From assembly GCA_023395435.1 (NCBI GenBank), contig JAEWZG010000052.1, forward strand, positions 1 to 14,067: a DNA stretch of 14,067 nt, given 5' to 3'. Made by a program: the position numbers and the translations under genes. The notes under the pieces are model-generated. The model saw only the letters and a list, made by a program, of their open reading frames with translations, did no database searches and was not told the origin of the DNA. The stretch is from Bacillota bacterium. GTDB lineage: Bacteria; Bacillota; Clostridia; Oscillospirales; Ruminococcaceae. Shown here in pieces: positions 5,622 to 12,708 of this stretch. Position 1 is the first letter of the stretch. Every line of letters begins with the position of its first letter.

Positions 5622-7163
5622 ATGGCTCATCAGTTTGTTTTAATTATTGATTTTGGCGGACAATATAATCAGCTTATCGCTCGCCGTGTTCGTGAATGTG
5701 GCGTATATTGTGAAGTGCGTTCCTTTAAAATCACTATGGATGAAATTAAAAAGCTAAATCCTGTAGGAATTATCTTCACAGGTGGTCCTAACAGTGTTTA
5801 TCTTGAAACTTCCCCTAATATAAGTAAGGAAATCTTTGAACTTAATATTCCTATTCTCGGAATATGCTATGGCTGCCAGCTTATGGCTTATCACCTTGGT
5901 GGAAAGGTTGTTCCGGCTTCTGAGGCAACCGCTCGTGAATACGGAAAAACTGAAACATTTTATGATACAAATTGCAAGCTTTTTGAAGGCTTGAATGAAA
6001 AGGGTATTTCATGGATGAGCCACGGCGACTATATGGAAAAAGTTCCTGACGGCTTTAAGCTTACTGCTCATACAGAGGCTTGCCCTAATGTTGCTATTTC
6101 AGATGAAAATCGTCATTTCTACGGCGTTCAGTTCCATCCTGAAGTTAACCACACAGAAAACGGCGTAAAAATGCTACACAACTTTTTATATAATGTTTGT
6201 GGCTGTACTGGTGACTGGACAATGGGCAACTATGCTGAAACTGCTATTAAAACTATTAAAGAAAAAGTCGGCGATGGAAAGGTTCTTCTTGCACTTTCAG
6301 GGGGAGTCGACAGCTCAGTATGTGCTGCTCTTCTTGCTAAAGCAATCGGAAATCAGCTCACTTGTATTTTCGTTGACCATGGATTCATGAGAAAAAATGA
6401 AGGCGATGAAGTTGAAGAAGCCTTCAAGGACTGGGACATCAACCTTATCAGAGTCAACGCAAAGGACAGATTTATGGCTCGTCTTGAGGGAGTTTCTGAT
6501 CCTGAAACTAAGAGAAAGATTATCGGTGAAGAATTCATAAGAGTATTTGAAGCCGAAGCTAAAAAAATCTGCAAGGTTGACTTCCTAGCACAGGGAACAA
6601 TCTATCCTGATATAATTGAATCAGGTACAGGTGATGCTGCTGTTATCAAGTCACACCACAACGTTGGCGGACTCCCTGACTATGTTGATTTCAAGGAAAT
6701 CATTGAGCCGCTTAGATTATTGTTCAAGGACGAAACAAGAAAGCTTGGTATTGAGCTTGGGCTTTCAGACAAGCTAGTATGGCGTCAGCCATTCCCTGGT
6801 CCTGGACTTGCTATAAGAATTATCGGTGAAATCACAGACGAAAAACTCCTCATCCTGCAGGATGCTGACCTTATCTTCCGTGAGGAAATTGCTCTTGCTG
6901 GTCTTGACAGAAGCATTAATCAATATTTTGCTGTTCTTACATCAATGCGTTCTGTTGGCGTTATGGGCGACGGAAGAACCTATGACTACACGCTTGCACT
7001 CCGTGGAGTTACAACAACTGACTTTATGACTGCTGACTTTGCAAGAATTCCTTATGAGGTTCTTGAAAAAATTTCAGTAAGACTCATTAACGAAGTCAAG
7101 TCAATAAACAGAATAGTATATGACATAACCACAAAACCACCGGCAACAATAGAGTGGGAATAA
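5622..7163 (+). CDS. guaA: GMP synthase (glutamine-hydrolysing)
   Basis: 513 residues, full length. It converts XMP to GMP with ATP and glutamine (EC 6.3.5.2) in the cytoplasm. The N-terminal class I glutamine amidotransferase domain shows GICYGCQ with catalytic C82 and VQFHPEVNH with H172 and E174. The ATP pyrophosphatase domain shows the PP-loop LSGGVDSS (225-232). The C-terminal dimerisation domain contains RQPFPGPGLAIRI and ends in the family's YDITTKPPATIEWE. The ATG at 5622 is chosen: MAHQFVLIIDFGGQYNQL is the normal family start. AAAGGA lies 11 bases upstream, somewhat long. A TTG at 5592 in frame is not supported. No purine riboswitch is apparent in the 120 bases upstream. The gene appears monocistronic. 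Confidence 0.97.
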   Translation: MAHQFVLIIDFGGQYNQLIARRVRECGVYCEVRSFKITMDEIKKLNPVGIIFTGGPNSVYLETSPNISKEIFELNIPILGICYGCQLMAYHLGGKVVPASEATAREYGKTETFYDTNCKLFEGLNEKGISWMSHGDYMEKVPDGFKLTAHTEACPNVAISDENRHFYGVQFHPEVNHTENGVKMLHNFLYNVCGCTGDWTMGNYAETAIKTIKEKVGDGKVLLALSGGVDSSVCAALLAKAIGNQLTCIFVDHGFMRKNEGDEVEEAFKDWDINLIRVNAKDRFMARLEGVSDPETKRKIIGEEFIRVFEAEAKKICKVDFLAQGTIYPDIIESGTGDAAVIKSHHNVGGLPDYVDFKEIIEPLRLLFKDETRKLGIELGLSDKLVWRQPFPGPGLAIRIIGEITDEKLLILQDADLIFREEIALAGLDRSINQYFAVLTSMRSVGVMGDGRTYDYTLALRGVTTTDFMTADFARIPYEVLEKISVRLINEVKSINRIVYDITTKPPATIEWE

Positions 7164-7183
7164 TCGCGTTAAACAAATATAAT

Positions 7184-7221
7184 AAAGGCATTATCGATAA
7201 AAAGTCTGTAATGCCTTTTTT
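7184..7221 (+). terminator. Intrinsic terminator of guaA
   Basis: A 10-bp stem AAAGGCATTA/TAATGCCTTT (7184-7193 with 7209-7218) with a 15-base loop runs into six T (7216-7221), 20 bases after the guaA stop. Confidence 0.85.
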
Positions 7222-7314
7222 GTTATATAACATACACGATTAACATATTTTTGAGTTTATAGTAAAGTAATACAAATTAATAGTTATGTACATACGGTAT
7301 CGGAGGACAGAATT

Positions 7315-7809
7315 ATGTTAGAATTTAGATTACTATTCGATGAAGATATTCCATTAGTAGAAGAATGGCTAAATAAAAAGCATGTAAAAGCGTGGTATGA
7401 AGTACCACATCTCGGAATTACTATTGATGACTGGCTTTATGAAATCAAAGAGCATAACGGAGAATTCAAATGGATAACCTACCTCATTGTGCTCTGGCAG
7501 GGGTGTCCTATCGGAATGTGCCTATACTATAAATGTGTAGATAGCGTTGGAGAAGAGTTCGGAACACTTCCACTATCAGATGCTTATGGAATTGATTATC
7601 TGATAGGTGAAGAATCATATATTGGAAAAGGTCTGGGCAAAGGAATAGTAAAGATGCTAGTAGATAAAATCTTTTCATTTCCAGATGCAAAGATAGTAAC
7701 TGCTGATATCGACAAAGATAACATAGCTTCTGAAAAGACTTTGTTATCCTGTGGATTTAATTTATATCAGCCTAAGCATAGTCGATATGTTATATATAAG
7801 AAGAGCTAA
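7315..7809 (+). CDS. GNAT acetyltransferase, AAC(6')-like
   Basis: 164 residues with the Gcn5-related fold. The acetyl-CoA-binding core is ESYIGKGLGKGIVKMLVD (about residues 100-117), carrying the Q/RxxGxG/A-type pyrophosphate loop as IGKGLGKG. It is followed by the family's D.DN..S.K.L..CGF motif (DKDNIASEKTLLSCGF). The N-terminal FRLLFDEDIPLVEEWLN pattern and DYLIGE before the loop place it near the aminoglycoside 6'-N-acetyltransferase branch (Acetyltransf_8 type). Many chromosomal members of that branch have no known resistance role, so substrate is open. GGAGG lies 8 bases before the ATG. The gene stands alone with its own terminator, whose stem includes the stop codon. Confidence 0.85.
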   Translation: MLEFRLLFDEDIPLVEEWLNKKHVKAWYEVPHLGITIDDWLYEIKEHNGEFKWITYLIVLWQGCPIGMCLYYKCVDSVGEEFGTLPLSDAYGIDYLIGEESYIGKGLGKGIVKMLVDKIFSFPDAKIVTADIDKDNIASEKTLLSCGFNLYQPKHSRYVIYKKS

Positions 7810-7833
7810 CTTATTAGTTAGCTCTTTTGTTTT
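7801..7833 (+). terminator. Intrinsic terminator of the GNAT gene
   Basis: A 10-bp stem AAGAGCTAAC/GTTAGCTCTT (7801-7810 with 7817-7826) with a 6-base loop is followed by a T-rich run (TTTTGTTTT). The TAA stop (7807-7809) lies inside the left arm. Confidence 0.85.
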
Positions 7834-7857
7834 GCAAATTAATTTACTAATGCAGGC

Positions 7858-7941
7858 TCAGGAATCTATATATTTCACTGTATACGGGCAATGGGCCATA
7901 CACTTCACGCACAGAGTACATAGCTTTCTTGTGATTATTTC
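7858..7941 (-). pseudogene. Ferredoxin-like scrap (CX2CX2CX3CP)
   Basis: Between two minus-strand stops (7942-7944 and 7858-7860) lies a 27-codon frame reading KLCTLCVKCMAHCPYTVKY. This is the exact [4Fe-4S] ferredoxin spacing CX2CX2CX3CP. There is no start codon and no second cluster motif, so it would be a relic of a ferredoxin domain. An alternative minus frame, starting ATG at 7921 and ending at 7847-7849, gives a 24-residue peptide beginning MYSVREVYGPLPVYS, also without a good ribosome binding site. Only one frame can be meaningful and I cannot decide which. Confidence 0.25.
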
Positions 7942-7955
7942 TCAATAAATATATT

Positions 7956-7980
7956 GAAAGAACCGCGTTGCGGTTCTTTC
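7956..7980 (-). terminator. Hairpin downstream of the PPOX-fold gene
   Basis: An 11-bp perfect stem GAAAGAACCGC/GCGGTTCTTTC closes a 3-base loop, 22 bases beyond the stop of the minus-strand flavoprotein gene. The following minus-strand bases are A+T-rich (AATATATTTATT) without a pure T-tract. It most likely ends transcripts from the block on its right. Confidence 0.6.
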
Positions 7981-8002
7981 GGTTGCACTATTTTTGTTAC
8001 TA

Positions 8003-8422
8003 TCAGCAAAGTTCAATGTACTTCTTTGGTTCAAAGTTTGTTTCCATCGTCCATGTTACAGCGGTACAATTTTTCATTACAAAAACCTGAAGTAGGTTGT
8101 CAATACCGTTTGCAACCCATGCCTGCAAAAACTTTCTTGATGGATGCGCAAAAATTTCTTCTCGAAGTTTTTCATCATTTGTCTGCTCAAGAACGCCTGA
8201 TACACGAATCTGGATACCCTTACAAGAAAAACACATTTCAGCCTTAGGATTTTCCTTTATCTGCGCAAAAACATCCTTTGTTGATCCGGTATGAAATATA
8301 AAACCATTTTCATCAGCTTTATACAAAAGCATTCCTCTTACTCTTGGCTGATCTCCCTCAACGGTTGCAAGGTGAAAAACTGGATTTTCATTGATAAGCT
8401 TAAATATTTCTTGTGCTGTCAT
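8003..8422 (-). CDS. Pyridoxamine 5'-phosphate oxidase-fold protein
   Basis: 139 residues with the split-barrel FMN-binding fold. The N-terminal NPVFHLATVEGDQPRVRGM (12-30) is the strand-loop-strand typical of small PPOX-family flavoproteins, followed by FHTGSTKDVFAQIKENPKAEM, where flavin phosphate contacts occur in relatives. It is shorter than true PdxH and has no PdxH C-terminal signature, so a general flavin or F420-like reductase or heme/flavin storage role is more likely than vitamin B6 synthesis; the reaction is unknown. The ATG has AAGGAA 8 bases upstream. It is followed by a hairpin and separated by 115 bases from the isochorismatase-like gene, so it may have its own promoter. Confidence 0.85.
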   Translation of the reverse strand: MTAQEIFKLINENPVFHLATVEGDQPRVRGMLLYKADENGFIFHTGSTKDVFAQIKENPKAEMCFSCKGIQIRVSGVLEQTNDEKLREEIFAHPSRKFLQAWVANGIDNLLQVFVMKNCTAVTWTMETNFEPKKYIELC

Positions 8423-8537
8423 AATATCATTTCCTTTCTAAATCGATAATCTATAATTTTAATAATTATAACCAAGATTAAGTTGTGCATCTCTCTTTAC
8501 ATAATATTATCCTATGTATTTATCCGAAAACAGAATT

Positions 8538-9065
8538 TTATATACTCATAAGTTCAAGTGCTTCATTTATAGTGATGCTTTTTGCATATCTGTTGTTCCA
8601 AATGAATTCATTATAGTACTTATAGCTTTGTTCACCAGTCATATACTTATTAGAAAATGTAGAGTTTGAATATTCAGGGACAAAAATTTCAAAGCCGTGC
8701 TCAAAACCACATTTTATCGTTGCGTCAATACAATATTCTGTCATAAGTCCTGCTATGATTAGCTGATTTTCACCCTTTGACTTAAGATATTCCAGCAAGC
8801 CTGAATTCTTAAAGGCACTATTTACATCCTTATCAAATATTTTCTCATCAGCCTGTGGCTTAAATTCATCATAAATCTGAAAGCCGTCCTGATCCTTTGC
8901 CAAAGCTCCTTCTCCTGGGGCATCGTAGTGACGGACATATACAACTTCCATACCCTTTTCCCTTGCATTTGATATCAAAAGCTTAATGTTGGATTTAAAA
9001 GATTCAAAATTGTATAAATGACTATCCATTATCAACTTCTGAGTATCGACAATTAACAATACCAT
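8538..9065 (-). CDS. Isochorismatase-family cysteine hydrolase
   Basis: 175 residues with the Rossmann-like isochorismatase/nicotinamidase fold. The catalytic triad is visible: D7 in LLIVDTQ, K79 in FDKDVNSAF, and C112 in GLMTEYCIDAT. The residues GLMTEYCI follow the family's cis-peptide nucleophile loop. The zinc-binding DxHxxxH of nicotinamidase is not clear, so a general amidase or isochorismatase-like hydrolase of unknown substrate is the best call. AGGAGG lies 7 bases before the ATG. It is 41 bases downstream of the small membrane protein gene on the same strand and could be co-transcribed with it. Confidence 0.88.
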   Translation of the reverse strand: MVLLIVDTQKLIMDSHLYNFESFKSNIKLLISNAREKGMEVVYVRHYDAPGEGALAKDQDGFQIYDEFKPQADEKIFDKDVNSAFKNSGLLEYLKSKGENQLIIAGLMTEYCIDATIKCGFEHGFEIFVPEYSNSTFSNKYMTGEQSYKYYNEFIWNNRYAKSITINEALELMSI

Positions 9066-9106
9066 TTTTATTCCTCCTAAAAAATTATTTATTGAATATA
9101 TTGCCT

Positions 9107-9538
9107 CTACCCTTCTATTCTTTTCTTGATACGGGCGAGGTGTTTTTTTGAATAAGCTGTTTCAAGCTTAATTCTTTCCCATCTTTCTTTCAGCACTGAC
9201 TTGCAAACTTCCATAAATTCATCTGAGCTGAGATTTTCATTATCAACATACTTTTGCATAATAATAGACAATTCATAATGTCGGTTGTTTTCTATGGTAT
9301 TCAAATATAGATCTATATGTAATTTTATTGAAATAAGCTTGTTTTTATCATTATTATCAGAAAGGTACTCAGTAATAAATGAATGCATAAGTTCTCTAAC
9401 TTTTATTATCCAGTCCATTCTGTTCTGGCTTATTGCACTTGTGAAAATCTGCTTTTTGGAAATCCTTAAGTTAAAAAAACTCACAACAACGGCAATAAAA
9501 GATACAAACAAAGATATAATAACATTAAAATTGTCCAT
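9107..9538 (-). CDS. Small membrane-anchored protein of unknown function
   Basis: 143 residues. One N-terminal membrane segment (about 6-23, VIISLFVSFIAVVVSFF) is followed by a basic turn and a long helical, charged cytoplasmic part starting KKQIFTSAISQNRMDWIIKVRELM. This membrane-anchor-plus-helix pattern, with an R-x-x-W-I/V-x-x-x-R-E motif, is familiar from hypothetical proteins in mobile islands, but I cannot name a family. AGGAGG lies 4 bases before the ATG. It is 63 bases downstream of the HEPN-motif gene on the same strand, with an A+T-rich spacer holding an 11-base direct repeat (TATATAATTAT at 9571 and 9590) but no terminator, so the two are probably one transcript. Confidence 0.75.
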   Translation of the reverse strand: MDNFNVIISLFVSFIAVVVSFFNLRISKKQIFTSAISQNRMDWIIKVRELMHSFITEYLSDNNDKNKLISIKLHIDLYLNTIENNRHYELSIIMQKYVDNENLSSDEFMEVCKSVLKERWERIKLETAYSKKHLARIKKRIEG

Positions 9539-9601
9539 AAGCCCTCCTATACTGAAATCAAACTATTTTTTATATAATTATTATAAAATTATATAATTAT
9601 A

Positions 9602-10441
9602 TTAGATTTGTTTTATTTTTATATTTGGATTACTTTTTAATATTTTAAATATAGACTTTAAGTCCATAATAGGAAGAATGGACATATTTGCACTTGAAAT
9701 ATTTCGTTTATCCACAAGTTTAAAAATTACTGGTTCCTTAACTTTTTGTTCTTTTAAAAAAAGATCAACCTTATTTATACTTTTAATAATTTCATCAATA
9801 AAAAAAGTATAAAAATTTATATATAGAGCCAAAATCATTGCACTCATATCATCTACCAAAGTCGGTAAATCAATTTCACTTTCCATACTAACAATATCTT
9901 TTTTTGATTGTTTCCAATTATCAAACTCCAACAAATGACTTCTTAAGCATATTATTTCACATGCATTTTCAATAGAGTCGCAAATAGATGAATATGGGAA
10001 ATCATAGTGAGTTACATAGTTCCTTAAATTAACCCAAAAGCGATATTCAACTGTAGTATCATAAAATTTTGAACAAAGTGAATGAAATTCTTTCTTTTCT
10101 TTGCTCGTTTTATATTTATCTAATAATCTTGTTTCCATATCTATATATGTTTTAATAGAAGTAGCATAATTTAGCACACACTTATTTGCTAATAACACCA
10201 TTTTATCAAATGACATTTTTTGCTCTTTCAATCTTGTAAGATTATCTTTTTTCATATACATCTTAAAATCTATACCATTTTCAATTACTATATTTTTAAT
10301 CTGAGAAATGCTATGATGTATACCACAGATTTTAAAACAGGACATTAATTCATTATATTTCTCTTGAGAGATTTCATTGCCAATTTTATAGAAAGGCGAC
10401 TTATCTTCTATATGATCAACATAACCCACAAAAAAATGCAT
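9602..10441 (-). CDS. Putative HEPN-domain protein (RNxxxH motif)
   Basis: 279 residues, no recognised close family. The region 120-150 reads YRFWVNLRNYVTHYDFPYSS. R140-N141 and H145 form an RNxxxH motif inside a helical context, the active-site signature of HEPN ribonucleases (general form Rx4-6H with a polar residue after R). The rest is mostly predicted helix with many Lys/Glu/Asp, consistent with an all-helical HEPN protein, and no membrane segment is evident. HEPN proteins act in toxin-antitoxin, abortive infection and other RNA-cutting defence systems; assigning this one is inference. It has AAGGAA 8 bases before its ATG, a near-consensus promoter, and clearly lower G+C than neighbouring housekeeping genes, suggesting transfer. 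No MNT-type nucleotidyltransferase partner is adjacent. Confidence 0.75.
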   Translation of the reverse strand: MHFFVGYVDHIEDKSPFYKIGNEISQEKYNELMSCFKICGIHHSISQIKNIVIENGIDFKMYMKKDNLTRLKEQKMSFDKMVLLANKCVLNYATSIKTYIDMETRLLDKYKTSKEKKEFHSLCSKFYDTTVEYRFWVNLRNYVTHYDFPYSSICDSIENACEIICLRSHLLEFDNWKQSKKDIVSMESEIDLPTLVDDMSAMILALYINFYTFFIDEIIKSINKVDLFLKEQKVKEPVIFKLVDKRNISSANMSILPIMDLKSIFKILKSNPNIKIKQI

Positions 10442-10476
10442 ATTTATCTTTCCTTATTTCAAAATTGTACTTTTAT

Positions 10477-10505
10477 ATTATAAATTTTTCCACGTAATAA
10501 GTCAA
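10477..10505 (-). promoter_or_regulatory. Promoter of the HEPN-motif gene
   Basis: The minus strand reads TTGACT (10500-10505), a 17-base spacer and a perfect TATAAT (10477-10482), about 36 bases before the start codon. It is the closest to consensus on this strand in the window. Confidence 0.75.
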
Positions 10506-10519
10506 CTATAAAAAATTCA

Positions 10520-10548
10520 TTGCCATTCTATATGAAATGTGATAAAAT
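10520..10548 (+). promoter_or_regulatory. Promoter of the proBA operon
   Basis: TTGCCA (10520-10525), a 17-base spacer and TAAAAT (10543-10548), 33 bases before the first ATG of the operon. The leader is too short for a T-box or riboswitch. It lies just outside the divergent HEPN promoter. Confidence 0.6.
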
Positions 10549-10581
10549 AATAATAATTACGAAATTTAACAGGAGAATTTT

Positions 10582-10941
10582 ATGATTGAAAATATTTATG
10601 CTCCTTTCCCTTTGCCACTGCATGTCGGATTCTGTATTTTTGCAACTCTTTTTCTAATATTGCAATTATACAGAAAAAAAAATATATATTACTTTTTATT
10701 ATTGCTTGGTATTGATCTTACTTTGACAACACAATACACTCAAAATGAAAAGATTATTTATACTCTTGGAATTCTTGAGCTTGTACTTCTCATATGGATT
10801 ATTATATCTATGGTTATAGTGTCTAATAAGAAAAAGAAGAAAGAAAAAGCTGATGATAAATCTCTTCACGAACATGATGAGCTTTTTAATGAAGCAGACG
10901 ATATTATCAAACGAGCATTTTCAGATGATGATGAGGAATAA
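10582..10941 (+). CDS. Small membrane protein, first gene of the proBA operon
   Basis: 119 residues with about three hydrophobic segments (roughly 12-30, 36-50 and 59-81). A run of lysines (83-89) marks the cytoplasmic side, and an acidic tail ends SDDDEE. I recognise no family. AGGAG lies 6-7 bases before the ATG. Its stop is 2 bases before the start of the dehydrogenase gene, so the two are tightly coupled. Function is unknown; position suggests only co-expression with proline synthesis. Confidence 0.75.
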   Translation: MIENIYAPFPLPLHVGFCIFATLFLILQLYRKKNIYYFLLLLGIDLTLTTQYTQNEKIIYTLGILELVLLIWIIISMVIVSNKKKKKEKADDKSLHEHDELFNEADDIIKRAFSDDDEE

Positions 10942-10943
10942 GC

Positions 10944-11909
10944 ATGAAAATAGTTATTCTTGATGCTGACACAATAACAACAGGAGATATTGACTTATCA
11001 GTTTTCAATTCACTTGGCGATGTGACTATTTACGGCTATACAGAAAAAGAAAAAGTCGCAGAGCGTATCGGTGACGCTGAAGTTGTATTCTGCAACAAGG
11101 CACTTATTACATTAGAAGTGATTTCACTATGCCCGAATATTGTATATATCGGACTTTTCGCAACAGGCTACAACAATATTGACTTAAAGGCTTGTGATGA
11201 GAGAAACATCATTGTAACTAACGTTCCCGGTTATTCAACCGATGCTGTTGCACAGCACGTGTTTGCTTTCATACTGTCGCATTTTAGCAGAATAAACGAA
11301 TATGCAAAAACTGTTGCTGATGGTGATTGGGTAAAATCAAAGCTGTTTTCTTATTTTAACATTCCTACGCATGAAATCAGTGGAATGACTCTTGGAATTA
11401 TTGGATTTGGAAGTATCGGCAGGAAGGTTGCATTAATAGCACAGGCTTTCGGAATGAAAGTTTGTGTTTTCACAAGAACTGTTCCTGATGGTTATAATGA
11501 TATTGAATTTGTTACACTTAATAAATTACTTGAAGCTTCTGATGTGGTAACCTTACATTGTCCGCTTACTGAAGAAACTCAGGGACTTATGAATTATGAA
11601 AACCTTTGCAGAATGAAAAAAGATGCAATTTTAATAAACACATCAAGAGGGCCTGTTGTCAATGAGGCAGATTTAGACAGAGCACTCAAGGATAAAATAA
11701 TTTCAAAAGCATATCTTGATGTTATTTCTGTTGAGCCTATGCTTGAGAACAATCCTTTGAGATATAACAAGGATTGCATAATTACTCCTCATATTGCATG
11801 GGCGCCTTTTAAAACAAGAGCTCGACTGGTTCAAATGGTTATAGACAACTTCTTAGCTTTTAAAGATAAAAAACCTATCAACAACGTTAACAAAGGAAGT
11901 GTGGTTTAG
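10944..11909 (+). CDS. D-2-hydroxyacid dehydrogenase (glycerate dehydrogenase-like)
   Basis: 321 residues, normal for the family. These enzymes reduce 2-oxoacids or oxidise D-2-hydroxyacids with NAD(P). The nucleotide-binding motif is GFGSIG (154-159) after GMTLGII. Catalytic residues are R235 in NTSRGP, E264 in SVEP and H283 in TPHIAWAP, all present. The N-terminal half has the FATGYNNIDL region seen in HprA/glycerate dehydrogenase-like members. The substrate cannot be fixed from sequence; hydroxypyruvate or glycerate is the best guess. Its stop TAG overlaps nothing but falls one base before the proB ATG, so translation is coupled. Its place between a membrane protein and proBA is unusual as a functional link. 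Confidence 0.9.
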   Translation: MKIVILDADTITTGDIDLSVFNSLGDVTIYGYTEKEKVAERIGDAEVVFCNKALITLEVISLCPNIVYIGLFATGYNNIDLKACDERNIIVTNVPGYSTDAVAQHVFAFILSHFSRINEYAKTVADGDWVKSKLFSYFNIPTHEISGMTLGIIGFGSIGRKVALIAQAFGMKVCVFTRTVPDGYNDIEFVTLNKLLEASDVVTLHCPLTEETQGLMNYENLCRMKKDAILINTSRGPVVNEADLDRALKDKIISKAYLDVISVEPMLENNPLRYNKDCIITPHIAWAPFKTRARLVQMVIDNFLAFKDKKPINNVNKGSVV

Positions 11910-11910
11910 G

Positions 11911-12708
11911 ATGGAAAAACTCTCAGACAGAAAAAGAATAGTAATAAAAGTAGGCACATCTACTCTCACTCACTCAACAGGTATGCTCAATATAAGAAGA
12001 ATTGAACAGCTTGTTAAGGTGTTGTCTGATCTTAAAAACTGTGGTAAGGAGATTATTCTTGTTACTTCTGGTGCTATTGGTGTAGGCTGTGGTAAACTTG
12101 GTCTAAGAGAGCGACCTTCTGATACTCCTTCAAAACAGGCTATTGCTGCGATTGGTCAATGTGAACTTATGTATTTCTATGATAAGCAGTTTTCTATTTA
12201 TAATCATACTGTTGCACAGGTTCTTATGACAAAGGATATTGTTGAGGTAGAAGAAAGAAAGCAGAATGCTATCAATACTTTCTCAAAGCTTCTTTCAATA
12301 GGAGCCATACCCATTATAAACGAAAACGATACGATTTCTGTTGAGGAAATTGAATTTGGTGACAACGACACACTTTCAGCTGTTGTTGCTGACCTTGTTG
12401 ATGCTGACCTGCTCGTTATTCTTTCTGATATTAATGGTCTTTATGACAAGGATCCTCACAAGCACACAAGTGCAAATCTTATCCCTGTTGTTGATAAAAT
12501 TGACGATAAAATCATTTCACTTGCTGAAGGTGCTGGTTCAAAGCATGGCACAGGCGGAATGATAACAAAAATTCACGCAGCAAAGATTGCAAACAAAGCA
12601 GGTATTGATATGGTAATTATGAACGGAAATGATGCTAATCACCTTTACGACCTTTTTGAAAACAAACCTGTTGGGACTTTATTTGCTGCAAACGGGAGTG
12701 ATAATTAA
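11911..12708 (+). CDS. proB: Glutamate 5-kinase
   Basis: 265 residues. It phosphorylates glutamate with ATP to gamma-glutamyl phosphate (EC 2.7.2.11), the first step of proline synthesis. The amino-acid-kinase fold shows IVIKVGTSTLT (10-20), LVTSGAIGVG, INENDTIS and FGDNDTLSA, with SDINGLYDKDP and GTGGMITKIHAA in the ATP region. It lacks the C-terminal PUA domain of E. coli ProB (367 residues), as in many Clostridia. The enzyme is usually feedback-inhibited by proline through its kinase domain. The ATG at 11911 is chosen; AAAGGAAG lies about 12 bases upstream, and a GTG at 11899 is too close to that site. Stop and proA start abut exactly. Confidence 0.96.
   Translation: MEKLSDRKRIVIKVGTSTLTHSTGMLNIRRIEQLVKVLSDLKNCGKEIILVTSGAIGVGCGKLGLRERPSDTPSKQAIAAIGQCELMYFYDKQFSIYNHTVAQVLMTKDIVEVEERKQNAINTFSKLLSIGAIPIINENDTISVEEIEFGDNDTLSAVVADLVDADLLVILSDINGLYDKDPHKHTSANLIPVVDKIDDKIISLAEGAGSKHGTGGMITKIHAAKIANKAGIDMVIMNGNDANHLYDLFENKPVGTLFAANGSDN

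Noticed and set aside
6193..7029. Several 65-73 codon frames inside guaA on both strands
   Set aside because: They are out-of-frame shadows of guaA, whose motifs are intact throughout.
9571..9600. 11-base direct repeat TATATAATTAT as a target-site duplication or repeat element
   Set aside because: It is pure A/T in an A+T-rich spacer, where such repeats arise easily by chance; no element lies between the copies.
10442..10581. T-box or proline-responsive leader before the proBA operon
   Set aside because: The transcript leader is only about 25-30 bases from the predicted start, too short for a structured riboregulator.
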